From contig JBIJBY010000004.1 of NCBI GenBank assembly GCA_044344975.1, forward strand, positions 1 through 31,540: DNA of 31,540 nucleotides, given 5' to 3'. This DNA comes from IMCC26077 sp044344975. Lineage in GTDB: Bacteria > Actinomycetota > Actinomycetes > Nanopelagicales > Nanopelagicaceae. Shown in pieces: positions 24,498-30,739 of this stretch; positions within the stretch are counted from its first letter, which is position 1; each line of letters starts with the position of its first letter. A program made the translations under genes and the position numbers. Below the pieces are notes generated by a model that searched no databases, was not told the origin of the DNA, and saw nothing but the letters and a program-made list of their open reading frames with translations.

Positions 24498-25276
24498 GAG
24501 ATGCACTGGTCATTACAAAGCGGCAACTACTTCAATTATTTCGCGTGCCTGAAGTTTTGATTTTTTCTACCATTCAACCGGTGATGTTCGTTCTGCTCTT
24601 TAGATATGTCTTTGGTGGTGCCATAAATACTCCTGGAGTCGACTACGTGCAGTTGCTCATGCCAGGAATTTTTGTGCAAACGGTCGCATTCACCGTTGCG
24701 GGTACAGCATTGGGTCTAGCTGAAGATATGCAAAAAGGGCTAATCGATAGGTTCCGTTCGCTCCCTATTGCTCGGTCTGCAGTCGTCGTCGGGCGCACTC
24801 TTGGCGATGCCACGCTAAATGTGGTCGTGCTTGTGGTTATGGCGCTCACCGGATTATTGGTTGGATGGCGCCCCAGTTCTAGCATTCCTGAGATTCTTGC
24901 TGGCTTCCTCTTTCTTTTAGTTTTTGGTTATGCAATGTCTTGGATGGGAGTTCTCGTGGGACTTTCCGTTCGCGATAGCCGCGTTGCAAATAGCGTCGTG
25001 TTTCTCTTCGTCTTTCCCATGACCTTCCTCAGCAACGCCTTTGCACCAACAACTGGAATGCCACGACCTCTACAGTATGTTGCAGAATGGAATCCAGTTT
25101 CCACCATGGTCGCAGGTGTACGAGATCTCTTTGGGTTACAGCCAATGTTTGGCGTAACGGCAGACTCTTTTCCATCACAGAATCCTCTATTGATGTCGCT
25201 GATTTATATAGCGCTCTTAATGGTTGTTTTTATTCCGCTCAGCGTCCGAAAGTATAAAAACGTCTCACCAAAATAA
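24494..25276 (+). CDS. ABC-2 type permease, DrrB type
   Basis: A 260-aa membrane subunit with about six transmembrane segments, partner of the preceding ATPase. The N-terminal amphipathic region (ITKRQLLQLFRVPEVLIF) and the ABC-2 signature around GLAEDMQKGLIDRFRSLPI (residues about 77-95) are typical of DrrB/OleC permeases. NAFAPTTGMPRPLQYVAEWN lies before the last helices. ATG 24494 overlaps the ATPase stop by 4 nt (ATGA), so subunits are probably made in equal amounts. The gene converges on greA with an 11-nt gap and no visible terminator. Confidence 0.94.
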   Translation: MRDALVITKRQLLQLFRVPEVLIFSTIQPVMFVLLFRYVFGGAINTPGVDYVQLLMPGIFVQTVAFTVAGTALGLAEDMQKGLIDRFRSLPIARSAVVVGRTLGDATLNVVVLVVMALTGLLVGWRPSSSIPEILAGFLFLLVFGYAMSWMGVLVGLSVRDSRVANSVVFLFVFPMTFLSNAFAPTTGMPRPLQYVAEWNPVSTMVAGVRDLFGLQPMFGVTADSFPSQNPLLMSLIYIALLMVVFIPLSVRKYKNVSPK

Positions 25277-25287
25277 AACTGAAGATC

Positions 25288-25770
25288 TCAACCTAGATAA
25301 GGATTAACCGCGACAATCTTTACAGAATTACTCTTTCCATTTGGAAGTAGATATTCGGTGCTCTCTCCGATTTTTCTCCCAAGCACCGCAGCACCTAGCG
25401 GAGATTTTTCACTAAAGACTTTCACACTCTCAGCAGCGATTTCTCGAGAGCCAAGCAGGAATTCGATTCTGTCGCCTCCCATCTCTACCGTGACCATGGA
25501 GCCAAGAGTTACCTCTTCGCTCACACCTTGAGGAGCGCTTCCTACCTCAGCGTTTTCGAGCATTGCCGTTAGTTGTCGAATACGCGCTTCAAGTTTTCCT
25601 TGCTCTTCTCTAGCGGCGTGATATCCACCGTTCTCTTTCAAGTCTCCTTCTTCACGAGCTGCCGCAATCCGAGCAACAATCTCTTCACGTCCTTTTGTGG
25701 AAATATGGGCAAGCTCATCTTTGAGGCGGTCATATGCCTCTTGGGTAAGCCAAGTCTTTGAGGTACTCAT
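25288..25770 (-). CDS. greA: Transcription elongation factor GreA
   Basis: A 160-aa GreA that enters the RNA polymerase secondary channel and stimulates cleavage of backtracked RNA. The N-terminal coiled coil (about 1-75) carries the tip acidic residues in AAAREEGDLKENGGYHAAREE. The C-terminal FKBP-like domain ends SPLGAAVLGRKIGESTEYLLPNGKSN. Length is canonical. It lies 11 nt downstream of the DUF4307 gene on the same strand. A TAAACT beginning at that gene's stop codon, 8 nt before the greA ATG, could give a separate leaderless message, as no Shine-Dalgarno is present. Confidence 0.97.
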   Translation of the reverse strand: MSTSKTWLTQEAYDRLKDELAHISTKGREEIVARIAAAREEGDLKENGGYHAAREEQGKLEARIRQLTAMLENAEVGSAPQGVSEEVTLGSMVTVEMGGDRIEFLLGSREIAAESVKVFSEKSPLGAAVLGRKIGESTEYLLPNGKSNSVKIVAVNPYLG

Positions 25771-25778
25771 GAAGGTGA

Positions 25779-25784
25779 AGTTTA
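25779..25784 (-). promoter_or_regulatory. Candidate -10 element for a leaderless greA transcript
   Basis: On the minus strand TAAACT overlaps the TAA stop of the DUF4307 gene and lies 8 nt before the greA ATG (25770). No Shine-Dalgarno is visible. Same layout as the other TANNNT-N6..8-ATG sites in the window. Confidence 0.3.
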
Positions 25785-26144
25785 CCTATCTTTAGGAAGA
25801 CAGCGCACAAGATCAGCATTAACTGCCTTCGAGCGAGTAGGGATGCGCTCTGTGACCTCAACCGATTTCTGGTTAGAGGGAGCAACATCAACATATCGGT
25901 CTCCAACGATTGCAGTACTGAAATCGCGCGCAATGATTCGGCACGTCAACGCAATTTGTGGATCTTTGCGAACTACCAAGAATCGAATCGTGGTTTGGTT
26001 CTTGGAATCTATGGTGAACGCTACAAGGTCTGTTCGAAGCTCAGGGTTTGCAAAGCGAAAGCCAGCCACTGAGACAATGGCAGTGAAGGTTAGAAAAATC
26101 AGGGTAAGAAGAAGAGTTCTGATTCGACCTCGAGCCTCACCCAT
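25782..26144 (-). CDS. DUF4307 domain membrane protein
   Basis: A 120-aa protein of the actinobacterial DUF4307 family, function unknown. One hydrophobic segment (TLLLTLIFLTFTAIVSVAGF, about residues 9-28) anchors it, and the rest is a small extracytoplasmic domain with two cysteines (ALTCRIIA and LVRCLPK). RTDLVAFTIDSKNQTTIRFLV is the recognisable family core. The frame opens at 26306, but that extension would overlap the divergent small gene; ATG 26144 gives a normal membrane-protein start. The neighbour greA downstream matches the conserved context. Its ATG is only 16 nt from the ATG of the divergent 49-aa gene. Confidence 0.85.
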   Translation of the reverse strand: MGEARGRIRTLLLTLIFLTFTAIVSVAGFRFANPELRTDLVAFTIDSKNQTTIRFLVVRKDPQIALTCRIIARDFSTAIVGDRYVDVAPSNQKSVEVTERIPTRSKAVNADLVRCLPKDR

Positions 26145-26147
26145 GGG

Positions 26148-26154
26148 TAGATTA
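26148..26154. promoter_or_regulatory. Symmetric -10 element TAGATTA between divergent starts
   Basis: TAGATTA reads TAGATT on the plus strand and TAATCT on the minus strand, so each strand has a TANNNT hexamer. It lies 7 nt before the plus ATG (26161) and 4 nt before the minus ATG (26144). The whole gap between the two start codons is 16 nt and contains no Shine-Dalgarno for either gene. A shared bidirectional -10 with leaderless messages would fit; the minus spacing is shorter than ideal. Confidence 0.45.
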
Positions 26155-26160
26155 TTGCCT

Positions 26161-26310
26161 ATGACAGAGATTCCCGATCCTTCAGTCGTCAATCCAGGTA
26201 CGGTCGGCGCGGTTGTTGTGCTCTGCCTTTTTATCGCGGTGGCGCTGGTCATCCGAAGCGGATATAAACGGCTCCGGAACCTTGACCGTAAACGCCAAGA
26301 CGACAACTGA
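26161..26310 (+). CDS. Small single-pass membrane protein (49 aa)
   Basis: An open frame of 49 codons, MTEIPDPSVVNPG then a hydrophobic segment TVGAVVVLCLFIAVALVI (about 14-31) and a basic tail SGYKRLRNLDRKRQDDN. The topology is probably N-out, C-in by the positive-inside rule. It sits between DUF4307 and SURF1, where other actinobacteria often have a small membrane protein after mca. The longer frame opening at 25843 runs antisense through DUF4307 and is rejected. The spacing to SURF1 (8 nt) supports it as a real first gene of that operon. Function unknown. Confidence 0.7.
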   Translation: MTEIPDPSVVNPGTVGAVVVLCLFIAVALVIRSGYKRLRNLDRKRQDDN

Positions 26311-26318
26311 AATCAGTT

Positions 26319-26996
26319 GTGTTCAATCGGCAAAAGCTAGGTCTGATAGTTCTAGCGCTATTTCTTGCCGCTATCTTCTTTAGGCTCGGGGTGTGGCAGC
26401 TTGATCGCGCCCAGTTGCTCCAAGAATTAGCAAAACCTCAAAAAGAGCGCCCAGTTGTCGAATTGCTATCTGTCGCCGAACCGAATGTCGCACTCTCAAC
26501 TAGTGCGCTTAATCGCATCGTTAAGTTTCGGGGTACTTACGTAGCTAATTTGCAGGCTCCAAACCAAGAAGATGTTAATGGAAAGAAATCAACGTGGAAC
26601 GTGGGCGTCTTTCAAATAGAAGGTTCCGGAAAAGTCGTTGTAGTTCGTGGCATTCAGTCGAGTTCGCCACAAAATAATTCATCAGAGATAGAAATTATCG
26701 GGCGCTTGATGCCAAGTCAGATAAATAACAAATTTGGTGAAGTACGAAATGGTTTCTTGCCGCGAATTGATTCTGCATTATTACTCTCTGATTTCGGTTC
26801 GGATTTCTTTGATGGATATGTCATTGCCCGCTCAGAGAACCCTGAGAGTGGATTGAAGAAAGTGCCGTCACCGCAACCAGTGATCAAAATTGCTGGTTTC
26901 TACTGGCAACACATTTCTTATGTCATCGTATGGTGGCTAATGGGTTTACTAACGCTAGCGCTGCCATTTTTACGTTCGAGGAGCTCGGAAAATTAG
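26319..26996 (+). CDS. SURF1-like cytochrome oxidase assembly protein
   Basis: A 225-aa SURF1 family protein, needed for heme a insertion and assembly of aa3-type cytochrome c oxidase. The N-terminal membrane segment LGLIVLALFLAAIFFRLGVWQLDR (about 7-30) ends in the family motif RLGVWQLDR. FRGTYV and VVVVRGIQS lie in the exported domain, and a second membrane segment (ISYVIVWWLMGLLTLALPF) closes the protein. The start is GTG 26319, 8 nt after the small upstream gene. The oxidase genes themselves are not in the window. The next gene, DUF3817, appears to have its own promoter. Confidence 0.9.
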   Translation: MFNRQKLGLIVLALFLAAIFFRLGVWQLDRAQLLQELAKPQKERPVVELLSVAEPNVALSTSALNRIVKFRGTYVANLQAPNQEDVNGKKSTWNVGVFQIEGSGKVVVVRGIQSSSPQNNSSEIEIIGRLMPSQINNKFGEVRNGFLPRIDSALLLSDFGSDFFDGYVIARSENPESGLKKVPSPQPVIKIAGFYWQHISYVIVWWLMGLLTLALPFLRSRSSEN

Positions 26997-27007
26997 CCGT
27001 TTAAAGA

Positions 27008-27013
27008 TAGGGT
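27008..27013 (+). promoter_or_regulatory. Candidate -10 element for a leaderless DUF3817 transcript
   Basis: TAGGGT lies exactly 6 nt before the ATG at 27020, the same hexamer and spacing as at ispE (1791-1796). Both are preceded by an A-rich stretch (TTTAAAGA here). No Shine-Dalgarno is present. Confidence 0.45.
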
Positions 27014-27019
27014 TGAGAT

Positions 27020-27325
27020 ATGTCAGGAGTTCTTAAACGCTATCGGGTAATGAGCTTAGCGGCGGGAGTTATGTCGCTACTTCTTTGGTTTGTTGAACTC
27101 CCAGTGAAATATCTTCTCGATGTTCCAGTACTAGAGGCGAGAGTTCTATGGATCCCGATTGCGCATGGTTACGTTTACGCACTCTACGTCCTTGCAACAG
27201 TCCATCTCGCAGTGAAGGCAAAATGGCAACCTAAGCGAATAGTTTTCTTCGTATTAGCTGGCACTCTTCCAATTGCCTCATTTATCACCGAGCGTCGAGC
27301 TCAGAATCTAGTTAAGAATTTGTAA
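27020..27325 (+). CDS. DUF3817 small membrane protein
   Basis: A 101-aa integral membrane protein with three hydrophobic segments (VMSLAAGVMSLLLWFVELPVK, AHGYVYALYVLATVHLAV and IVFFVLAGTLPIASFITERR). The HG in AHGYVY and the closing PIASFITERRA are typical of DUF3817, also called YdzA-like or MpsC-type small membrane proteins. Function is unknown. It lies between SURF1 and the prenyltransferase, 6 nt before the latter, so both are probably co-transcribed. Confidence 0.88.
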   Translation: MSGVLKRYRVMSLAAGVMSLLLWFVELPVKYLLDVPVLEARVLWIPIAHGYVYALYVLATVHLAVKAKWQPKRIVFFVLAGTLPIASFITERRAQNLVKNL

Positions 27326-27331
27326 CTACAG

Positions 27332-28108
27332 ATGAGATTGGCAAAGCGACTTCTCAAGAGCATTCTCTATCCGCTATATGAGGCAAGACTCTTTAGGCGG
27401 CTTGATCTTCGCGATACACCTGAGCATGTTGGAGTTATTCTTGACGGGAATAGAAGATGGGCAAAAGCAAATTTAGCTTCATCAAAAAGTGGTCATAGCG
27501 CTGGCGCACGAAAAATTATCGATTTCCTCTCTTGGTGTGAAGAAGCAAATGTCAAAATTGTTACGTTGTGGATGTTATCCACTGATAATCTCAATCGAGA
27601 ACGTGGTGAGCTTCAACCGCTCCTGGAGATTATTGCGGAGGCGGTCGATGCGCTCTCTAGATTCGGCCGATGGAAATTACATGTGGTTGGTGCAACGGAG
27701 CTCTTACCTGATTGGCTGACATCGCGTTTAGATGAAGCGGTTGCTAAGAGCCCGGCGCGCGAGGAATTGATTGTTAACTTGGCGATTGGTTATGGCGGTC
27801 GACATGAAATCACTGATGCAGTCCGACAGTTACTCAAAGAGAATCTCGCCAAAGGTGAAAATTTAGAATCGGCAATCGACAAGATGTCGATGGATGAGAT
27901 TTCACGCCATTTGTACACAGCCGGCCAACCCGACCCTGATCTGGTGATTCGAACCTCTGGAGAGCAACGCCTCTCTGGATTCCTGCTCTGGCAGAGCGCG
28001 CACTCAGAGTTCTATTTCTGCGAAGCCTTTTGGCCAGATTTCCGGCGCTTAGATTTCCTGCGGGCGCTACGCGATTATTCGCAGCGGAATCGCCGTTTCG
28101 GTAAGTAG
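27332..28108 (+). CDS. cis-Prenyltransferase (isoprenyl diphosphate synthase, UppS family)
   Basis: A 258-aa cis-prenyltransferase that condenses IPP with an allylic diphosphate to make Z-polyprenyl carriers. The catalytic Asp is in HVGVILDGNRRWAK (about 32-45). GHSAGARKI, TLWMLSTDNLNRE and the C-terminal RTSGEQRLSGFLLWQ with HSEFYF follow. The LSTDNL form, in place of the FSTENW of typical UppS, resembles the short-chain Z-FPP synthase of Mycobacterium (Rv1086), which occupies the same gene context. It may therefore make Z-farnesyl diphosphate for a second synthase elsewhere, or the full-length C50/C55 carrier if it is the only one. No clear Shine-Dalgarno. Confidence 0.92.
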   Translation: MRLAKRLLKSILYPLYEARLFRRLDLRDTPEHVGVILDGNRRWAKANLASSKSGHSAGARKIIDFLSWCEEANVKIVTLWMLSTDNLNRERGELQPLLEIIAEAVDALSRFGRWKLHVVGATELLPDWLTSRLDEAVAKSPAREELIVNLAIGYGGRHEITDAVRQLLKENLAKGENLESAIDKMSMDEISRHLYTAGQPDPDLVIRTSGEQRLSGFLLWQSAHSEFYFCEAFWPDFRRLDFLRALRDYSQRNRRFGK

Positions 28109-28150
28109 ACCCCTTTAGCGTGTCGCAGCTCATTGCCCGCAGGGCAGTTC

Positions 28151-28156
28151 TAGATT
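28151..28156 (+). promoter_or_regulatory. Candidate -10 element upstream of phoH-like gene
   Basis: TAGATT at 28151, in the 76-nt gap after the prenyltransferase, would start transcription near 28163 and leave a leader holding the GGAG before GTG 28185. No well-spaced -35 is visible. Weak call. Confidence 0.25.
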
Positions 28157-28184
28157 ACGGGTGTCAACATGATTGGAGCTTTGA

Positions 28185-29501
28185 GTGCCGGTCGAGGTGA
28201 GAGAAACTCGCAAGACCTATGTGTTGGATACCAGCGTATTGCTGGCAGACCCGGCAGCGCTGCAAAAATTTGAAGAGCATGAAGTAGTCCTACCAATTGT
28301 TGTCATCTCGGAATTAGAGAGCAAAAGGGATCATCCTGAGCTTGGATACTTTGCGCGCACGGCGCTACGAATACTTGATGATTTAAGAGTGGAGCACGGT
28401 CGTTTAGATTCGCCTATGGTGCTTAATGAAAGTGGTGGTGTACTCACCGTTGAGCTCAACCACAGCGATAGTACGGGTTTGCCGGCAAGTTTCTTTCGTG
28501 ATGGTACAAATGATTCCCGCGTACTTGCGGTAGCAAGAAATCTCAAACGCGAAGGTAAAGATGTTGTCCTAGTGACCAAAGATTTACCGCTGCGAGTAAA
28601 GGCATCTGCAGTTGGAATCGTTGCTGAGGAGTATCGCGCCGAACTTGCAGTAAGTAGTGGCTGGACTGGAATTGTTGAAATTACTCTTGCCTCAGAACAA
28701 GTAGATCAGCTCTATCAAAACGAACGCGTTGAATCAGACGATGTCACAAAACTTCCAGTGCATACCGGTGTAGTTATCCATTCAAACAAGGGGAGTGCAT
28801 TAGCTCGCGTAACGCAAGATAGAAAATTGAAATTAGTTCGAGGCGATCGAGACGCTTTTGGTTTGCATGGCAGAAGTGCAGAGCAGCGAATCGCCCTAGA
28901 TCTACTTTTAGATAATGAAATTGGAATAGTCTCGCTTGGCGGTCGCGCCGGAACCGGCAAGAGCGCACTGGCAATATGTGCTGGTCTTGAAGCGGTGATG
29001 GAGCGGCGCTTACACAAGAAGATTGTTATCTTCCGCCCGCTCTATCCTGTCGGAGGACAAGAGCTTGGATACCTGCCTGGCTCAGAGGGTGAAAAAATGT
29101 CTCCATGGGCGCAAGCAGTCTTTGACACGCTGGGCGCATTGGTGAGTTCGCATGTAATTGAAGAGATCATGGCGCGCGGTTTGATCGAGGTGCTCCCATT
29201 AACGCATATTCGCGGTCGCTCGCTCCACGATTCATTTGTGATTGTCGACGAAGCACAATCTCTTGAGCGCGGCGTACTTCTGACGGTGCTCTCTCGAATC
29301 GGTCAAGGCTCACGCGTTGTCCTAACGCACGATGTCGCGCAACGCGACAATTTACGCGTGGGTCGATACGACGGAATCGTCGCGGTAATCGAAGCGCTAA
29401 AGGGCGATCCGCTCTTTGCCCACGTGACCCTGGTACGTAGCGAACGCTCGGCCATCGCGGCCCTGGTGACAGAGATGTTGGAGCGACCCCCCGCAAACTG
29501 A
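28185..29501 (+). CDS. PIN-PhoH fusion protein (PhoH2/YlaK type)
   Basis: A 438-aa fusion of an N-terminal PIN-domain ribonuclease (about 10-145; YVLDTSVLLADP and the acidic VTKDLPLRVKA region) and a C-terminal PhoH ATPase (about 230-435). The ATPase shows Walker A GRAGTGKSALA, ELGYLPGSEGEKMSPW and Walker B FVIVDEAQSLERG. PhoH2 proteins are sequence-specific RNA helicase/ribonucleases related to toxin-antitoxin PIN proteins. Here no small antitoxin precedes it; the upstream gene is the prenyltransferase. GTG 28185 follows GGAG at about 9 nt. The gene ends 24 nt before tRNA-Thr. Confidence 0.94.
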   Translation: MPVEVRETRKTYVLDTSVLLADPAALQKFEEHEVVLPIVVISELESKRDHPELGYFARTALRILDDLRVEHGRLDSPMVLNESGGVLTVELNHSDSTGLPASFFRDGTNDSRVLAVARNLKREGKDVVLVTKDLPLRVKASAVGIVAEEYRAELAVSSGWTGIVEITLASEQVDQLYQNERVESDDVTKLPVHTGVVIHSNKGSALARVTQDRKLKLVRGDRDAFGLHGRSAEQRIALDLLLDNEIGIVSLGGRAGTGKSALAICAGLEAVMERRLHKKIVIFRPLYPVGGQELGYLPGSEGEKMSPWAQAVFDTLGALVSSHVIEEIMARGLIEVLPLTHIRGRSLHDSFVIVDEAQSLERGVLLTVLSRIGQGSRVVLTHDVAQRDNLRVGRYDGIVAVIEALKGDPLFAHVTLVRSERSAIAALVTEMLERPPAN

Positions 29502-29525
29502 GGTACCCTTTTCCCCTTAAGTACT

Positions 29526-29598
29526 GCCCCCCTAGCTCAGTAGGTAGAGCGTTTCCATGGTAAGGAAAAGGTCAACGGTTCGATTCCGTTGGGGGGCT
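29526..29598 (+). tRNA. tRNA-Thr (anticodon GGT)
   Basis: A 73-nt cloverleaf. Acceptor GCCCCCC (29526-29532) pairs with GGGGGGC (29591-29597), with discriminator T. D stem GCTC/GAGC, anticodon stem TTTCC/GGAAA around ATGGTAA, so the anticodon is GGT. T arm AACGG-TTCGATT-CCGTT. CCA is not encoded. tRNA-Met begins one base later, so the two are surely one transcript; tRNA-Thr, tRNA-Met, rpmG is a conserved actinobacterial order. Confidence 0.96.
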
Positions 29599-29599
29599 C

Positions 29600-29676
29600 G
29601 GCGGGGTAGCTCAGCTTGGTAGAGCAAGCGGCTCATAATCGCTGTGTCGCCGGTTCAAATCCGGCCTCCGCTACCA
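29600..29676 (+). tRNA. tRNA-Met (elongator, anticodon CAT)
   Basis: Acceptor GGCGGGG (29600-29606) pairs with CTCCGCT (29666-29672), including G-T wobbles at 1-72 and 6-67. Discriminator A29673 is followed by an encoded CCA (29674-29676), unlike the other three tRNAs here. The anticodon stem is AGCGG/TCGCT around CTCATAA, anticodon CAT. It lacks the three G-C pairs of the initiator anticodon stem and has a 1-72 pair, so it is an elongator. A lysidine-modified tRNA-Ile2 with the same anticodon cannot be fully excluded, but context favours Met. Confidence 0.92.
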
Positions 29677-29713
29677 GTTTCACCAGGTTCTAGCAGCACA
29701 ATTTCCGAAAGGG

Positions 29714-29729
29714 GCAGGTAGGCAGGTAG
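29714..29729 (+). repeat. Tandem GCAGGTAG x2 upstream of rpmG
   Basis: A perfect 8-bp unit occurs twice in tandem in the 92-nt gap between tRNA-Met and rpmG. Seventeen nt further on lies the perfect 12-bp palindrome TTTATATATAAA (29746-29757), which runs into the rpmG Shine-Dalgarno AAAGGAG (29755-29761). The palindrome could be the -10 region of rpmG or a weak leader hairpin. Confidence 0.5.
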
Positions 29730-29768
29730 CCTTCCTCCCGCAGACTTTATATATAAAGGAGTACCTCA

Positions 29769-29939
29769 ATGGCCAGCAAGAGCGCGGATATCCGCCCAAA
29801 AATCACTATGGCCTGCGTGGATTGCAAAGAACGCAATTACATCACCAAGAAGAACCGTCGTAACGATCCTGACCGTCTTGAAATGAAGAAGTTCTGCCCA
29901 CGTTGCAAAGCAAGCACGCTCCATCGGGAGACCCGTTAA
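29769..29939 (+). CDS. rpmG: 50S ribosomal protein L33
   Basis: A 56-aa L33 of the large ribosomal subunit. It is the zinc-binding (C+) form, with CVDC (about 16-19) and CPRC (about 43-46) and the typical NYITKKNRRNDPDRLEMKKF between them. AAAGGAG lies 7 nt before the ATG, giving a strong start. It follows tRNA-Thr and tRNA-Met as in other actinobacteria, and the HadA-like gene starts only 3 nt after its stop. Confidence 0.97.
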   Translation: MASKSADIRPKITMACVDCKERNYITKKNRRNDPDRLEMKKFCPRCKASTLHRETR

Positions 29940-29942
29940 TCC

Positions 29943-30344
29943 ATGGCAGTGCACGGCCCCGAATTAGTCGGGCGCCGGTTTTCTTCGCAACGAAGGTGCG
30001 TAGCCAGCGCTCAATCCATAAGAACCTTTGCGGAAGCAATTGGCGCAGATTCTCGTTTTACCCCTCCCACATTTCTTATCTCGTTCTCGGTAGCTGCCGC
30101 AGAGGAATTTCTACCTGCACTCGGATTTGATTGGGCGCGAGTTGTCCATGGCGATCAACGCTTCCTGCACCACCGGGATATTCAACCAGGGGAAGAACTC
30201 TCATATTCGAGCGAGATTGAGAGTTATAAAAATCTAGCGGGAAATGAATTTGTTTCTATACGAACCGATTTTTTTTCTGTGGAGAATTCAGAACTTGTAT
30301 CAGCAACATGGTCAACTCTGGTCTTTCGAGGAGAACAATCATGA
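29943..30344 (+). CDS. MaoC-like N-terminal hot-dog dehydratase, HadA-type subunit
   Basis: A 133-aa single hot-dog fold protein of the FAS1-like/MaoC N-terminal family. It aligns in context with HadA/HadC, the substrate-channel subunits of (3R)-hydroxyacyl-ACP dehydratase in Mycobacterium. Recognisable parts are RTFAEAIGADSRFTPPTFLISF and VVHGDQRFLHHRDIQPGEELSY. It lacks the catalytic D-x-NPIH motif, so it should need the next gene's product as catalytic partner. GGGAG precedes the ATG within the end of rpmG. The stop overlaps the next start as ATGA, consistent with a heterodimer. Confidence 0.87.
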   Translation: MAVHGPELVGRRFSSQRRCVASAQSIRTFAEAIGADSRFTPPTFLISFSVAAAEEFLPALGFDWARVVHGDQRFLHHRDIQPGEELSYSSEIESYKNLAGNEFVSIRTDFFSVENSELVSATWSTLVFRGEQS

Positions 30345-30739
30345 GCTGGAACTTAGGGCATGAATTTACTGAGCAGATTTTCACAATTAATCGAGCGAAA
30401 CTTAAGCGATATGCAGATGCAAGCGGTGATCAAAATCCAATTCATCAGGACGAAGCATTTGCAAAATCAGTTGGGCTTCCCGACGTCATTGCCCATGGGA
30501 TGTACACGATGGCGCTCGCCGGCGAGGCGGTTCGCACCTGGGTTGGTAGTGAACGATCACTATTGGAATTTGCGGCTCGTTTTGCTAAACCTGTCATTGT
30601 TCCCAAAGGCGAGGATGTGACTATCTCGTTTACGGGCAAAGTAATCGAAGTGGATAGTGAACAGATAACAATTGATGTAGTGGCTATCTGTGGTGGCGTT
30701 AAAGTCCTCAATCAGACGAAGGCTCGAGTTCGCCTGTGA
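30341..30739 (+). CDS. MaoC-like dehydratase, HadB-type catalytic subunit
   Basis: A 132-aa hot-dog hydratase/dehydratase. The catalytic motif GDQNPIHQDEAFA (about 27-39), with Asp and His of the hydratase-2 dyad, is intact, followed by DVIAHGMYTMALAG. In mycobacteria the homologous HadB works with HadA in FAS-II elongation of mycolic precursors. Here nothing suggests mycolic acids, so it more likely serves ordinary fatty-acid synthesis or degradation. The ATG overlaps the HadA-like stop, and its own TGA overlaps the GTG of the glycosyltransferase. The open frame begins at 30308 but conserved sequence starts at MSWNLG. Confidence 0.9.
   Translation: MSWNLGHEFTEQIFTINRAKLKRYADASGDQNPIHQDEAFAKSVGLPDVIAHGMYTMALAGEAVRTWVGSERSLLEFAARFAKPVIVPKGEDVTISFTGKVIEVDSEQITIDVVAICGGVKVLNQTKARVRL

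Noticed and set aside
25843..26160. Upstream extension of the 49-aa membrane protein frame (155 codons in total)
   Set aside because: The extra part is the antisense shadow of DUF4307; the membrane-protein features start at ATG 26161.
28185..29501. PIN-PhoH as a toxin-antitoxin module
   Set aside because: PhoH2 is sometimes paired with a small antitoxin-like gene, but here the upstream neighbour is a prenyltransferase and no small frame precedes it.
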